From G942493375 sp942493375 (GTDB lineage Bacteria; Armatimonadota; UBA5829), in assembly GCA_942493375.1 (NCBI GenBank), contig OW818698.1:4340001-4404000 (forward strand): a DNA stretch of 64,000 nucleotides. The letters run 5' to 3'. Of the stretch, positions 50,297 to 59,380 are shown piece after piece (the first letter of the stretch is position 1; each line of letters opens with the position of its first letter). The notes beneath the pieces were generated by a model, which did not search any database, had not been told where the DNA came from, and saw only the letters and a list, made by a program, of their open reading frames with translations. Made by a program: the position numbers and the translations under genes.

Positions 50297-52549
50297 CTAC
50301 CCTTCAAGTTTGGGAGCGAATAGAGTGAATGCTGTGCCAATGCCCGGGGCACTTGATATAGTCAATTCACCTTGTATTGTTTCAACCATAGTCTCAACAA
50401 TTGAAAGTCCAATGCCAAATCCCACGGGTTTATGTTTTTTCGGGTAATCCAGCTGTGTGAATTCCTCGTAGATTGAATCCATCTTGTCCGGATTTATCCC
50501 CAATCCAGTATCTGAGACAATAATTTCTATACCCATGTTATTGCCACTCAACTTCACTGCTATTCCGCCTTTTTCAGTGAATTTAGCTGCATTTGTAAGC
50601 AGGTTAGTCAGTATTATTATTAGTTTCTGTGCGTCATATATCCCAAACTGCTGCGTATCCGGTTTTTGAAACGTTACAGATAGCCCTTTTTTTGATGCCA
50701 TAGGCATCATTGTTGAGATTGCTGTATCAATTAACTGGTTAACATTGCATATCTTAGGCTGCAGCTGAAGTTTACCGCTTTTTGTGCGGGCTATTTCAAG
50801 AATTCCTGTTACAATGCTAAGCAAATGATCGGAATTACTCAGGACCTTTTTAAGCAATGATGCCTGCTCATCGCTAACCGGACCCATTGTACCTTCCAGA
50901 ATCATCTGGACATAACCCATGACGGCAGTCAGCGGTGTTCTGACCTCGTGGGTGACATTGTTCAGGAACTCCTTTTGAATGTTGTAAGCTCTACGCAATT
51001 CTTCTTCTGCGTTTTTTCTAGTTGTGATATCGAACAAAATCCCATCCAATGACAATAGTTCACCATCTTCAGATATGACTGCCTGGCCTCTGTCCTGCAC
51101 CCATCTAGGAGTGCCGTCTGCATGTACTATTCGATATTCAAGCAGGAATGTTCCCTTGTTTCTAATCCATTCCTGACCATGTTCATAAACTACAACTTTA
51201 TCGTCAGGATAGATTATGCTTGCCATTGTGCGGACCTGGTTATCGACAAAATCCTGTGCTGGATAACCAGATATGGTTTCAATAGTGTCATTGAAGAACA
51301 CCATTCTATAATCAGGAGTCGGCTTAGTACGGTATACAGCCCCAGGAATATTTGCCACGAATGCACGGAGTCTTGCCTCTGACTGAACCAAAGCTTCATG
51401 ATCCATCTTACTTTTAGTGATATCACGCCCGACAGCCTGGATTTCAACTATATTGCCGTTCTCGTCAATGATTGCGCCGTCCTCCCACGCCAGCCATCGC
51501 CATCCATCCACGGTTAACGCCCGTTGTTCTACATAGCAGCGAAAAGGAGGTGTTCTCAACAATTCCATTGCAGCCATAGTCTGTGGCAGGTCATCCTCAT
51601 GAACGAGTGGAGCAAATGAGGAACCTAATAGTTCCTCGCTGGTTTTACCGAACATGCTGCAATAAGCTTCATTAACGAATGTAAACTGGTTCTCTGCATT
51701 CACTCGGACAATCAGATCATATTGCGATTCGATCAGTTCCCGATATCGTTTTTCGCTCTTGCGGAGTTTATTTTCAATGTCTTTAGCTTCAGTGATGTTT
51801 TTAAGGACACTGACAACCATTAGAAGTTTATCCTCATGGAACACCGGAGACCATGAATGTGAGACCCATTTTATATTCCCAGTTTTGGTGATAATTCTAT
51901 ATTCTGCTCCAGCTCCGGAAAAGCCGGAAATGGCCTTGACGAACAATTCTCCCGCTGATGTACGATCATCCGGATGTACAATTATTGGAACCTTGCCCAT
52001 CAGCTCATCAGGATCGTATTCGAGGAGATCGAAGCAGGAATGACTAATATATGTCAGCCTGGCATCGGGAGAGTTTATCATGATAGTATCGTGGCTGCTT
52101 TCCACGATGCATCTGAATTTTTCCTCACTCTCTCTCAGAGCTATATCTGCCAGTTTGTGGGTAGTTATATCTACTAAGTCGAGTTGGACAAGATTGGCGG
52201 AAGTATCTGAAGTGGGGACTGCTTGCCAGGAGAGTAACACCCATACAATGTCCCTATTTTTTTGCACAATACGGACAATGTGGTCTTTACCTGCTGTGCT
52301 CTCAGTGCAGGCACGGTCGAATAGTTCCTTTATAGTGATATTATCCGGATTATGAAACAATATGCCATTAATGATTTCTTCGGTTGAATAACCACACATA
52401 ACAGCAGCGGATTTATTCGCGTATGTGATTATTCCGGAACGATCTGCCAGGATAACCCCGATAGGCATATGATCAAGTATGGCCTGGTATGTATCAGGAT
52501 TGAGTTGAGGTGCATTTTCTTGGGATTTATTGGCTGCTACTGAGTCCAT
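50297..52549 (-). CDS. PAS-domain sensor histidine kinase (paralogue 2)
   Basis: 750 aa; AGAGGGA precedes the ATG by seven bases. Cytoplasmic, with four PAS domains (about 17-135, 145-260, 265-390, 395-515). The kinase core has NVTHEVRTPLTAVMGYVQMI and ATPase motifs LTNLLTNAAKFTEKG, VSDTGLGIN and GFGIGLSIVETMV. From ELIESQYDLIVRVNAENQF onward it is nearly collinear with the kinase at 48041-50068 (shared VEQRA, DGWRWLAWED and VEIQAVGRDIT), so the two arose by tandem duplication and differ mainly in the N-terminal sensor domains. They are probably transcribed in the same direction from separate promoters, as a 228-nt palindrome-bearing spacer separates them. Confidence 0.9.
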   Translation of the reverse strand: MDSVAANKSQENAPQLNPDTYQAILDHMPIGVILADRSGIITYANKSAAVMCGYSTEEIINGILFHNPDNITIKELFDRACTESTAGKDHIVRIVQKNRDIVWVLLSWQAVPTSDTSANLVQLDLVDITTHKLADIALRESEEKFRCIVESSHDTIMINSPDARLTYISHSCFDLLEYDPDELMGKVPIIVHPDDRTSAGELFVKAISGFSGAGAEYRIITKTGNIKWVSHSWSPVFHEDKLLMVVSVLKNITEAKDIENKLRKSEKRYRELIESQYDLIVRVNAENQFTFVNEAYCSMFGKTSEELLGSSFAPLVHEDDLPQTMAAMELLRTPPFRCYVEQRALTVDGWRWLAWEDGAIIDENGNIVEIQAVGRDITKSKMDHEALVQSEARLRAFVANIPGAVYRTKPTPDYRMVFFNDTIETISGYPAQDFVDNQVRTMASIIYPDDKVVVYEHGQEWIRNKGTFLLEYRIVHADGTPRWVQDRGQAVISEDGELLSLDGILFDITTRKNAEEELRRAYNIQKEFLNNVTHEVRTPLTAVMGYVQMILEGTMGPVSDEQASLLKKVLSNSDHLLSIVTGILEIARTKSGKLQLQPKICNVNQLIDTAISTMMPMASKKGLSVTFQKPDTQQFGIYDAQKLIIILTNLLTNAAKFTEKGGIAVKLSGNNMGIEIIVSDTGLGINPDKMDSIYEEFTQLDYPKKHKPVGFGIGLSIVETMVETIQGELTISSAPGIGTAFTLFAPKLEG

Positions 52550-52687
52550 GATTGCATCCCTCTGGTGTTTTATTAATATAGACTTTACGGGACTAGTAAT
52601 CCGATGTCAACTCATATATGAAATTATTGTATGTTTTATTTGGCTGATGGCTGACAATGGGGGATACAGTCACAACTCGGTGTTTAG

Positions 52688-52732
52688 TGCGCTCTGTTCG
52701 TGTTGAGATTGTAAAAACACGAACAGAGCGCA
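52688..52732. terminator. Long hairpin downstream of gnd
   Basis: TGCGCTCTGTTCGTGTT pairs perfectly with AACACGAACAGAGCGCA across 11 nt. It is downstream of gnd (minus strand) and upstream of the PAS kinase, so it may end the gnd transcript; the T-run is weak. Confidence 0.55.
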
Positions 52733-52781
52733 AGTTAGACTCACGTAAAAACATTGGATACTGACAAGTCAGGTCCTATTT

Positions 52782-52902
52782 GGTAACAGCTCAGTAATAA
52801 TGGATCATTGTCATCCTGAGGAACGAAGGATCTGCTTTTTCCGGATAAAGCAGATCCTTCGTTCCTCAGGATGACAAATTCCAGCAACTCTGAACTGTTA
52901 CT
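52782..52902. repeat. Long palindromic element, copy 2
   Basis: Same element as 18214-18336: TTGTCATCCTGAGGAACGAA and its complement, with TCCGGAT-type loop. The outer part GGTAACAGCTCAG / CTGAACTGTTACT also matches. It ends at the base before the gnd stop codon. Confidence 0.85.
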
Positions 52903-54318
52903 CTATTTGAGCCAGTTGGTGTGGAAGAACTCTCCTCTGGGTTTGTCCACTCTTTCGTATGTATGGGCACCGAAGTAGTCTCTTTGGGCCTGCAGAAGGT
53001 TTGCAGGTAACTTTTCGCATCTATACCCATCAAAATACGCGAGCGCAGAGCTTATGGTCGGCATTGGGATACCTGCCTGGACAGCGGCGACAACCACTCT
53101 GCGCCAAGCTGCCTGTCGGTTTGAGACCACTTCCATGAAGAACGGGTCTGTCAGCAGATTGCCCAGGTCCGGATCTCTATCGAATGCCTCTTTGATTTTG
53201 CCGAGGAATGCTGAACGGATTATGCATCCTCCCCGCCAGACTAATGCAATTCCCCCATAGTTGAGGTTCCAGCCATATGTCTTTGCTGCAGCCCTCATAA
53301 GCTGGTATCCCTGGGCATAACTGATGATCTTGCTTACATACAGGGCATCCCTGAGATCATCAATCATCTGTTTCTTGTCACCGGTGAATGAGGTTACATC
53401 ACCTGTGAACATTTTAGAAGCCGCAACGCGTTCATCTTTGATTGCGGACAGGCACCTGGCGAATACTGCTTCACCTATCAGGGTTAAGGGCATGCCTTCA
53501 TCAAGTGCAGCGATAGCAGTCCATTTTCCTGTGCCTTTTTGACCGGCAGTGTCCAGTATCAGATCCAAAACTGCTTTGTTGTCTTCGTCTTTGTATGCAA
53601 GTATATCGCGGGTGATTTCGATCAGGTAGCTATCGAGTTCACCTTTGTTCCACTCAGCAAAAACATCGTGCATCTTGCCGTTGGACAGTCCGAGGACATC
53701 TTTCATAAACTGATATGTTTCGCATATCATTTGCATGTCGCCATATTCGATGCCGTTGTGGACCATCTTAACGAAGTGTCCTGCTCCATTTTCCCCTATC
53801 CACTCACAGCAGGGATCTCCATCGGGAGTTTTTGCACAGATTGACTGGAAAATATCTTTGACATGCGGCCATGCTGCGGGGCTTCCACCGGGCATCATAG
53901 AGGGACCGAGTAAGGCGCCTTCTTCACCACCAGAAACACCTGTCCCTATGTAAAGCAGACCTTTACTCTCGACATAAGCAGTGCGGCGGGTGGTATCCGG
54001 GAAGTGGCTGTTGCCTCCATCTATCAGGATGTCGCCTGCTTCAAGTAGCGGGATAAGCTGATCTATAAGCTCATCAACTGCCTTGCCTGCAGGGACCATC
54101 ATCATGATTTTGCGTGGCGCATCAAGCATACTGACAAGTTCAGTCAGGGTGGAGACACCTGTGATTTTCTTACCAACGGCTCTTTGGGAGATGAACTTGT
54201 CGGTTTTGTCTTGAAAGTTATCGTACCCGACTACACTGTATCCTTTGCTTTCCAGGTTCAGAGTAAGGTTTTGTCCCATTACCCCGAGTCCAATAAAACC
54301 TATGTCAGCCTTGTTCAC
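52903..54318 (-). CDS. gnd: 6-phosphogluconate dehydrogenase, decarboxylating
   Basis: 471 aa, the normal length of the long-chain enzyme. It starts at GTG 54318, preceded by AGGAGG. It converts 6-phosphogluconate and NADP+ to ribulose 5-phosphate, CO2 and NADPH in the pentose phosphate pathway. NADP fold: IGFIGLGVMGQNLTLNLES. Signature: GVSGGEEGALLGPSMMPGG. Catalytic Lys is in GAGHFVKMVHNGIEYGDMQM, and GQKGTGKWTAIAALDEG and the C-terminal HTYERVD tail, which reaches into the partner subunit, are all present. No zwf or pgl lies next to it. The LarA-like gene upstream is on the same strand but 156 nt away. Confidence 0.97.
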   Translation of the reverse strand: MNKADIGFIGLGVMGQNLTLNLESKGYSVVGYDNFQDKTDKFISQRAVGKKITGVSTLTELVSMLDAPRKIMMMVPAGKAVDELIDQLIPLLEAGDILIDGGNSHFPDTTRRTAYVESKGLLYIGTGVSGGEEGALLGPSMMPGGSPAAWPHVKDIFQSICAKTPDGDPCCEWIGENGAGHFVKMVHNGIEYGDMQMICETYQFMKDVLGLSNGKMHDVFAEWNKGELDSYLIEITRDILAYKDEDNKAVLDLILDTAGQKGTGKWTAIAALDEGMPLTLIGEAVFARCLSAIKDERVAASKMFTGDVTSFTGDKKQMIDDLRDALYVSKIISYAQGYQLMRAAAKTYGWNLNYGGIALVWRGGCIIRSAFLGKIKEAFDRDPDLGNLLTDPFFMEVVSNRQAAWRRVVVAAVQAGIPMPTISSALAYFDGYRCEKLPANLLQAQRDYFGAHTYERVDKPRGEFFHTNWLK

Positions 54319-54378
54319 TTGAAAATCCTCCTGCGATTTTGGATGTTAGAGGTTGGATGGTTAAGGGAAATACTTATT

Positions 54379-54436
54379 AACCACAGGTGTAAATGCTGCA
54401 CATTTACACTGGAATACACGGAATACACGGAAAAAA
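54379..54436. repeat. ACACGGAAT-type periodic repeat split by a small palindrome
   Basis: AACCACA, then GTGTAAATG-ctgca-CATTTACAC (54387-54409), then GGAATACACGGAATACACGG. Other copies read AACCACGGAATACACGG without the palindrome (12249, 61799), so the palindrome appears inserted. Confidence 0.75.
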
Positions 54437-54474
54437 TACAAATCAGGCTGGATGTATGCACACGAAGTCCAATG

Positions 54475-55725
54475 TCAGCGCTTTAGTCTGTATAGACATT
54501 CGCCGGCTTTGGGGACGTAGAGTATGCCTTCTTCTTCCCGGTTTGCATATTCCTCTTTTATGATACTGTCAGGATCCATGTAACCCAGATTGAGTTGTTT
54601 ACACCGCTCTTCGGGTATTTGAGTAGCCAGTATGACTTCGACCCTTGGTTTTTCTACCCCGTTTTCATACTTACCAATCCCACGCACATGGGTTGAGTGT
54701 GCTACTACTCCCCAGGGATAGTGTTTGAACTTGTCCCACTGAGCAACAAAGTAGTCCCGGGTATGGTATCCGATCTCATCCAGGATCTGTCCGTGTGTAT
54801 ATGAAACCTCATCTATATGAGGGGCATAAATAATAAGTTTGCCACCATCAGCTACAACCGGTTCCAGCTTATACATACATTTACCGGCAGTCCAGATGTC
54901 ATCATACATTTGTGGTGCACACGATAAGACTGTGTGGAACGGGTGGTCCATATAGGCGATATGAAGTTTTTCGGAAAGGTCTGCTGCCTCTGACCAGGCT
55001 TCTTCGGGAGTGCCAAAGTACATTCCAGCCAGTTCATCGTGTTCTACAACCATCGCAAAACAGCTTTTTTCGGTTGGAATAAACGATGCAGCAACATCCA
55101 CAATTGCCCGGACCGGAGTATATTTGCTGCCGATGATCATCGGATTTGTAATAATTGCTCCCAGCCAGTGGAAGAAGTCGATTATCTCCTGCCCGGCGAC
55201 ACCAGGGAACAGGTATTTGTTGCCACCTGAGAAGCCCACAACCTCGTGTGGGAACACAGGCCCAACGATCATCACGTGGTCGTATTCCATAACCAGTTTG
55301 TTAACTGCCAGATTTACGTTCATCCTGAAGCGGCCTTCGGATATTTCGGCGATTTTCTCTTCAGGTATAGTTCCGACAACGGTAAGGGAATCAGGATCTT
55401 TCCATAGGTGGTTGAAAAAGTTGGTCTTTGAAAACTTGCTGGAATGTTCATCAGGTGTTATACCGACCAGCTTATATATCTGTTGATCTGTCATTGGAGG
55501 ATGAGTACCAAGCGCTATCAGGACATCAAGGGCTTTCGTTTTTTTTGCCAGAAGATCATAAAGTGTTCGGAACATAAGTGGAATTGGCGCAGTGCGGGTA
55601 TGATCCGGGAAAATAAGAAGAATTTTCTTATCTTTAAGGTCTGCGGATTCCACACCAGCAGCAACTAGATTTCTTATCTCTGCTTCCGACAAAAAACGGT
55701 CAGTAAAACCCTTTCCGATAGCCAT
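54475..55725 (-). CDS. LarA family protein (nickel-pincer-dependent racemase/epimerase-like)
   Basis: 416 aa from ATG 55725, six bases after GGGAGT. LarA enzymes racemise or epimerise 2-hydroxy acids using a nickel-pincer nucleotide. The sequence keeps FPDHTRTAP (Arg44), ALGTHPPMTD (His75), PVFPHEVVGFSGGNKYLFPG (His160 and Lys170) and FFHWLGA (His186). The His-Lys-His spacing (10 and 16) equals that of the Lactobacillus plantarum enzyme (H174, K184, H200), so cofactor attachment is likely. larB, larC and larE for cofactor synthesis are not in the window. Next to gnd, a sugar-acid epimerase role is plausible but unproven. Confidence 0.82.
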   Translation of the reverse strand: MAIGKGFTDRFLSEAEIRNLVAAGVESADLKDKKILLIFPDHTRTAPIPLMFRTLYDLLAKKTKALDVLIALGTHPPMTDQQIYKLVGITPDEHSSKFSKTNFFNHLWKDPDSLTVVGTIPEEKIAEISEGRFRMNVNLAVNKLVMEYDHVMIVGPVFPHEVVGFSGGNKYLFPGVAGQEIIDFFHWLGAIITNPMIIGSKYTPVRAIVDVAASFIPTEKSCFAMVVEHDELAGMYFGTPEEAWSEAADLSEKLHIAYMDHPFHTVLSCAPQMYDDIWTAGKCMYKLEPVVADGGKLIIYAPHIDEVSYTHGQILDEIGYHTRDYFVAQWDKFKHYPWGVVAHSTHVRGIGKYENGVEKPRVEVILATQIPEERCKQLNLGYMDPDSIIKEEYANREEEGILYVPKAGECLYRLKR

Positions 55726-55993
55726 TAAATCACTCCCAACAATTGTGCAAATCGTGCTCAAATATTATACCTCTAACGTTTAACCAAAAGCAATTTTCAA
55801 GACCGTACAGCTTTGTAAATATCTTCTGAAACTCTGACCTAGTAATGGGCAGTTCTATGGAAGGAGAATGTATAGATTACATAAATGGGAGCAGCTATTG
55901 CGTTTCTTTCGTTATTAACGTGATTTATTTGGGTAATGTAATTAAGTAGTACGTTGGACGCCCTGCGACGAATATCGGAAGGGGGGTGATAAT

Positions 55994-56485
55994 ATGGATA
56001 AGAGAGCATACAAATCAGCTGTAATGATTATTGACAATAAAGCAATATTTCATAATAAATCCCATGCTTCACGTTATACTTCATTCAATGAAAATGAAGT
56101 AAGTGATTTGCGTGTGATATCAGATATTCGTGAAAATGCGATAAGATTTGCAAAATTGGCTGGTGTAAAAACAAATGATCTCGCTGACATTCAAATCGCC
56201 CTAGGTGAAGCTTTAGCTAATGCTATAAAGCATGGTTCTCCAATTATGGGAGTTAGTAGAATAGGATTGGGTTGCAATATCGTAGACGGCAATTTTGTGG
56301 CAGTAGTCAGTGATGAAGGTAATCCGTTTGACGAGAGAACCGTTCCGGATCCAAGTTTTGATTCATGCCCGGAATGCGGTTTGGGTATATATTTGATGAG
56401 GCAGGTTATGGATAATGTCGAGTTTTCTCACAGTGGTCTCGGTAACCAGGTGAAACTTGTCAAGAAGCTTGCAAAATCTGGATAA
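55994..56485 (+). CDS. RsbW-like serine kinase / anti-sigma ATP-binding protein
   Basis: 163 aa with GGGGGGTG before the ATG. HATPase_c_2 fold of anti-sigma factors: DIQIALGEALANAIKHG (N box), VVSDEGNPFDE (G1-type) and CGLGIYLMRQVMDNVEF (G2 with Gly-rich lid). The first about 35 residues are an extension without clear features. Proteins of this type bind a sigma factor or phosphorylate a STAS partner; the STAS protein at 40823-41158 is a candidate partner in the window. No sigma factor gene is adjacent. The cysteine pair in SCPECG near the G2 box is unusual and could sense redox or metal. Confidence 0.82.
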   Translation: MDKRAYKSAVMIIDNKAIFHNKSHASRYTSFNENEVSDLRVISDIRENAIRFAKLAGVKTNDLADIQIALGEALANAIKHGSPIMGVSRIGLGCNIVDGNFVAVVSDEGNPFDERTVPDPSFDSCPECGLGIYLMRQVMDNVEFSHSGLGNQVKLVKKLAKSG

Positions 56486-56501
56486 CTATAAATGATTTGA
56501 G

Positions 56502-56529
56502 ATACGGGCGAACTTGATGTCGCCCGTAT
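56502..56529. terminator. Bidirectional terminator
   Basis: ATACGGGCGA pairs perfectly with TCGCCCGTAT, 8-nt loop, followed by TTTT, between the convergent RsbW-like and DsbD genes. Confidence 0.8.
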
Positions 56530-56536
56530 TTTGCGT

Positions 56537-57850
56537 TTACTTAAGGCTTTTGAGTATTTTGATCAATGCTTCCGTGGATTCAATGCCCACAACCCTGGCT
56601 TTCTCCACTTCCTTGCCTGACTTATCTATAAACACAAGGGTCGGCAGTCCGACTACACCCCATTTTTCCAGTATCGCTGCCATTTTCTGGTCATCCTTAT
56701 TTGTATAATCGGCTCTCAGGATGATGATTCCTTTGGTGGCTTCGATGAACTCAGGATCTTTGAAAGTGCCATTTTCATATTCCTGGCAAACACCGCACCA
56801 GTCAGCATAGAAGTCTATAAATACCGGTACTCCAATATCCGCTGCATTCTTCAAGGCAGCCTCTGAATACGGAGTCCATTGTATTTTGGTATCTGCATCT
56901 GCACCTTTGCGCTGCACAGGAAGAGCCATAAAGATACCAAGGACAATAAGCAGAGTTCCTAATGTTGTGAATATGGTTTTTAGTCTGGTGGTACTATGAA
57001 GAGTCTTGTCGAGGAAGCCCAGCCATATTCCAGCTGCAGCAATGATAGCCGGGATCAGATATTTGGATATGCTGTCATTCAACAACGGACCTGCAAAGTA
57101 GGCTGCAACAGCCAGAAGCAGGAAACCGGCTATTCTATTTACAGCAGTCATCCATATGCCTGGAGCCGGCAATCTGGCGGCAAATATAGCTAGAATAAAC
57201 AGCGGAGTTCCCATTCCCAGAGCTACAAAGAAAAACGAACTAAACCCTACCACAACACTCTGGCTTTTAGCTACGAAAGTCAGCAGCGCAAGTAAGACCG
57301 GAGCTACACAGGGACCAGCTACAAGGCCAAATACAAGGCCCATCAACAGTGCACCGGCTACTCCACCACGAGCAGTGGCCTGGTTTGAAAGTGCAGCTGG
57401 TGGACGGATTTCATATAGCCCAAACATAGAAAGAGCTAATGCTACGAGTAATAGTGATATTCCACCGACTACCCAGGGATTCTGCATTATCCCACCGAAC
57501 AAGCTTCCAGTGAGGGCGGATATAGTGCCGAATATAGAGTAGGTGATCGCAATACCGAGTACATAGAGGCCAGCAAGAAAGGCAGATTTTCGTCCTCCAT
57601 AACCTTTCTGAGATCCGAAATAACCCAGAGTGACCCCTATCATTGGATATACACATGGCGTCAGCGCTAACCCGAGACCTACAACATACAGGCTGAGCAG
57701 CCTTACAATTGTGCTCGAGTTTTCCAGCTGCCTGCCAAGGAAATCCTGGCTTGGTGCAGACTGGGCGTATGCTATTGCGGATACGCCCAATACCAAAATT
57801 GAAGTAAACAATGTTACATAGAATATGTTTCTGCTTTGATTGGACTTCAA
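56537..57850 (-). CDS. dsbD: DsbD-type thiol:disulfide interchange protein
   Basis: 437 aa from a TTG start at 57850 with GGAGT upstream. It passes reducing power from cytoplasmic thioredoxin across the inner membrane. A signal/anchor is followed by an eight-helix core with LALTPCVYPMIGV (Cys66) and LVAGPCVAPVLLALL (second membrane Cys). The C-terminal thioredoxin-like domain (about 325-437) has YADWCGVCQEYE. The N-terminal alpha domain of E. coli DsbD is absent, so a separate periplasmic protein must take the electrons. The HEAT/TPR gene ends 12 nt upstream, so they are co-transcribed. Confidence 0.9.
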   Translation of the reverse strand: MKSNQSRNIFYVTLFTSILVLGVSAIAYAQSAPSQDFLGRQLENSSTIVRLLSLYVVGLGLALTPCVYPMIGVTLGYFGSQKGYGGRKSAFLAGLYVLGIAITYSIFGTISALTGSLFGGIMQNPWVVGGISLLLVALALSMFGLYEIRPPAALSNQATARGGVAGALLMGLVFGLVAGPCVAPVLLALLTFVAKSQSVVVGFSSFFFVALGMGTPLFILAIFAARLPAPGIWMTAVNRIAGFLLLAVAAYFAGPLLNDSISKYLIPAIIAAAGIWLGFLDKTLHSTTRLKTIFTTLGTLLIVLGIFMALPVQRKGADADTKIQWTPYSEAALKNAADIGVPVFIDFYADWCGVCQEYENGTFKDPEFIEATKGIIILRADYTNKDDQKMAAILEKWGVVGLPTLVFIDKSGKEVEKARVVGIESTEALIKILKSLK

Positions 57851-57862
57851 GAATAATACTCC

Positions 57863-59089
57863 TTACACGGGCTGACCGGTCTGTCCCATTATTCGTTTAT
57901 AGTTGTGATCTATAGCCCCATCTTTGGGGAACTCTTTTTTTAACTGGGTCCAGATTTCCTTTGCTTCATCAATTTTACCCAGTTTTTCCAGACAATGCGC
58001 ATAGGACTTGCGGATCTGCGTGCCTCCACCAAGCTCTACTGCTCTTTTAAGAGGCCATTCTGCTAATGCCCATCGTTTACTACGTGTGTAGTAGTTACCG
58101 AGTTCACTGAATGCTTCAGAACTTTTGGGATTATCAGCTATACACCGGTTCATAGTCTGAATGGCTCTGGAGTCCTGACCATCGCTCCATTGCAGCCAGG
58201 CAATCACTGAGTATGACTCAACATCACTTGGATCCAGAAATACTGCTGCTTCGAGGCATCTGTTTACCTGGTTGTAGTTGCCTTTATGCCACCAGTAGTC
58301 TGACTCTTTGGCCATTAGGCCTGAAGCTTGAAACCACATATCTCCAGGTTTTGCAGCAATTTTCTTATTAGCTACCTTACCGGGTTTTACAGTTGGATAA
58401 CGGGTGTATGTTGTATTAGCTGCCCGGGTTATTATGTCAGCAACCATAGGAGGCTGGTTTTTCTTTCGTTCCAGTAATATGGAACGAGCATACTTGGAGT
58501 GCAGGTTCCACAGTGCGTGGACTGCGTATACTCTGACCCAGGGTTGTGAATCATCAAATAAACGGGAGATCACGGAGATACCGGATCCATCCTCCATCTC
58601 ACCGAGAGCCACAGCTGCCTGCATGCGGACACTCGGTTCGGGATCCTGCAGCAGCTTCCGGAGTGTTTTAATAGCTTTTTTGTCTCCGATCTGACCCAGC
58701 AGAAACGCCGCTTTGGCTCGATTTGCGGCATTTTTGGATGTGCAGACTGGCAGCAGATACCCAGCGGCACCGGTATCGCCTCTGAACATTGTTAATGGCG
58801 CCCAGGACGGTCGGTATGACTTGGCTGCTAACAGATCTATATCATCAACTGCAGGTTTACGTTTTTTAGTATCAGCCATCGGAGGCCGCATACCAGGGGG
58901 ACGCATGTTGGGCATTCCTGGCGGCATTCCGGGCATACCGGGTGGCGGCGGTTGTTTGATAGTATCAGCAGAGTTACTTTCGGGATCCTTTTGCTCATCA
59001 CAGTATGCCTGGGAAGGCATAATGAGCGACACGATGCAGAGCCCAAAAACGAGTCCAAACAGTATGTGAATCCGATCTTTCAAAGTCAC
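57863..59089 (-). CDS. Exported HEAT-repeat and TPR protein
   Basis: 408 aa from GTG 59089 with GGGGT upstream. The signal peptide (LFGLVFGLCIVSLIMPSQAY) is followed by a Pro/Met-rich linker (PPPPGMPGMPPGMPNMRPPG). Three to four HEAT repeats cover about 115-215 (AAFLLGQIGDKKAIKTLRKL, AAVALGEMEDGSGISVISRL). TPR units cover about 255-395 (YNQVNRCLEAAVFLDPSDVE, AFSELGNYYTRSKRWALAEW). This is a protein-binding scaffold, probably periplasmic. It lies 12 nt ahead of dsbD, so it may organise or deliver a client for disulfide reduction. No enzymatic motif is present. Confidence 0.82.
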   Translation of the reverse strand: MTLKDRIHILFGLVFGLCIVSLIMPSQAYCDEQKDPESNSADTIKQPPPPGMPGMPPGMPNMRPPGMRPPMADTKKRKPAVDDIDLLAAKSYRPSWAPLTMFRGDTGAAGYLLPVCTSKNAANRAKAAFLLGQIGDKKAIKTLRKLLQDPEPSVRMQAAVALGEMEDGSGISVISRLFDDSQPWVRVYAVHALWNLHSKYARSILLERKKNQPPMVADIITRAANTTYTRYPTVKPGKVANKKIAAKPGDMWFQASGLMAKESDYWWHKGNYNQVNRCLEAAVFLDPSDVESYSVIAWLQWSDGQDSRAIQTMNRCIADNPKSSEAFSELGNYYTRSKRWALAEWPLKRAVELGGGTQIRKSYAHCLEKLGKIDEAKEIWTQLKKEFPKDGAIDHNYKRIMGQTGQPV

Positions 59090-59209
59090 TGTGTTTTACC
59101 CCTGTCTGATGTGATGCAGTGCATATATGCAGTAGTTCTCCAATTCTACCACAAAACGAAGGAAGAATAACCTGTCCCGAAATATTGCACAGAGACGCAA
59201 AAAAGAATC

Positions 59210-59280
59210 ATCCGCAGATTTCGCAGATTTTCGCAGATTTCCAGAAAAGAGAACCGCTAAATGCGCGAAACACGCGAAAA
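59210..59280. repeat. CGCAGATTT and GAACCGCTAAA periodic repeats
   Basis: CCGCAGATTTCGCAGATTT followed by GAACCGCTAAATGCGCG, the same two families and order as in the 15.4-16.0 kb array, single copy, between genes transcribed leftward. Confidence 0.8.
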
Positions 59281-59380
59281 GGAAGGGGTCATTATTGGTA
59301 ATATGTTAAATGCAACATTGGGGCAGGTGTTGTGCCCGCCCCAATTGGTATGCTTTGAATAATCGTTTGGTGTAACGAGT

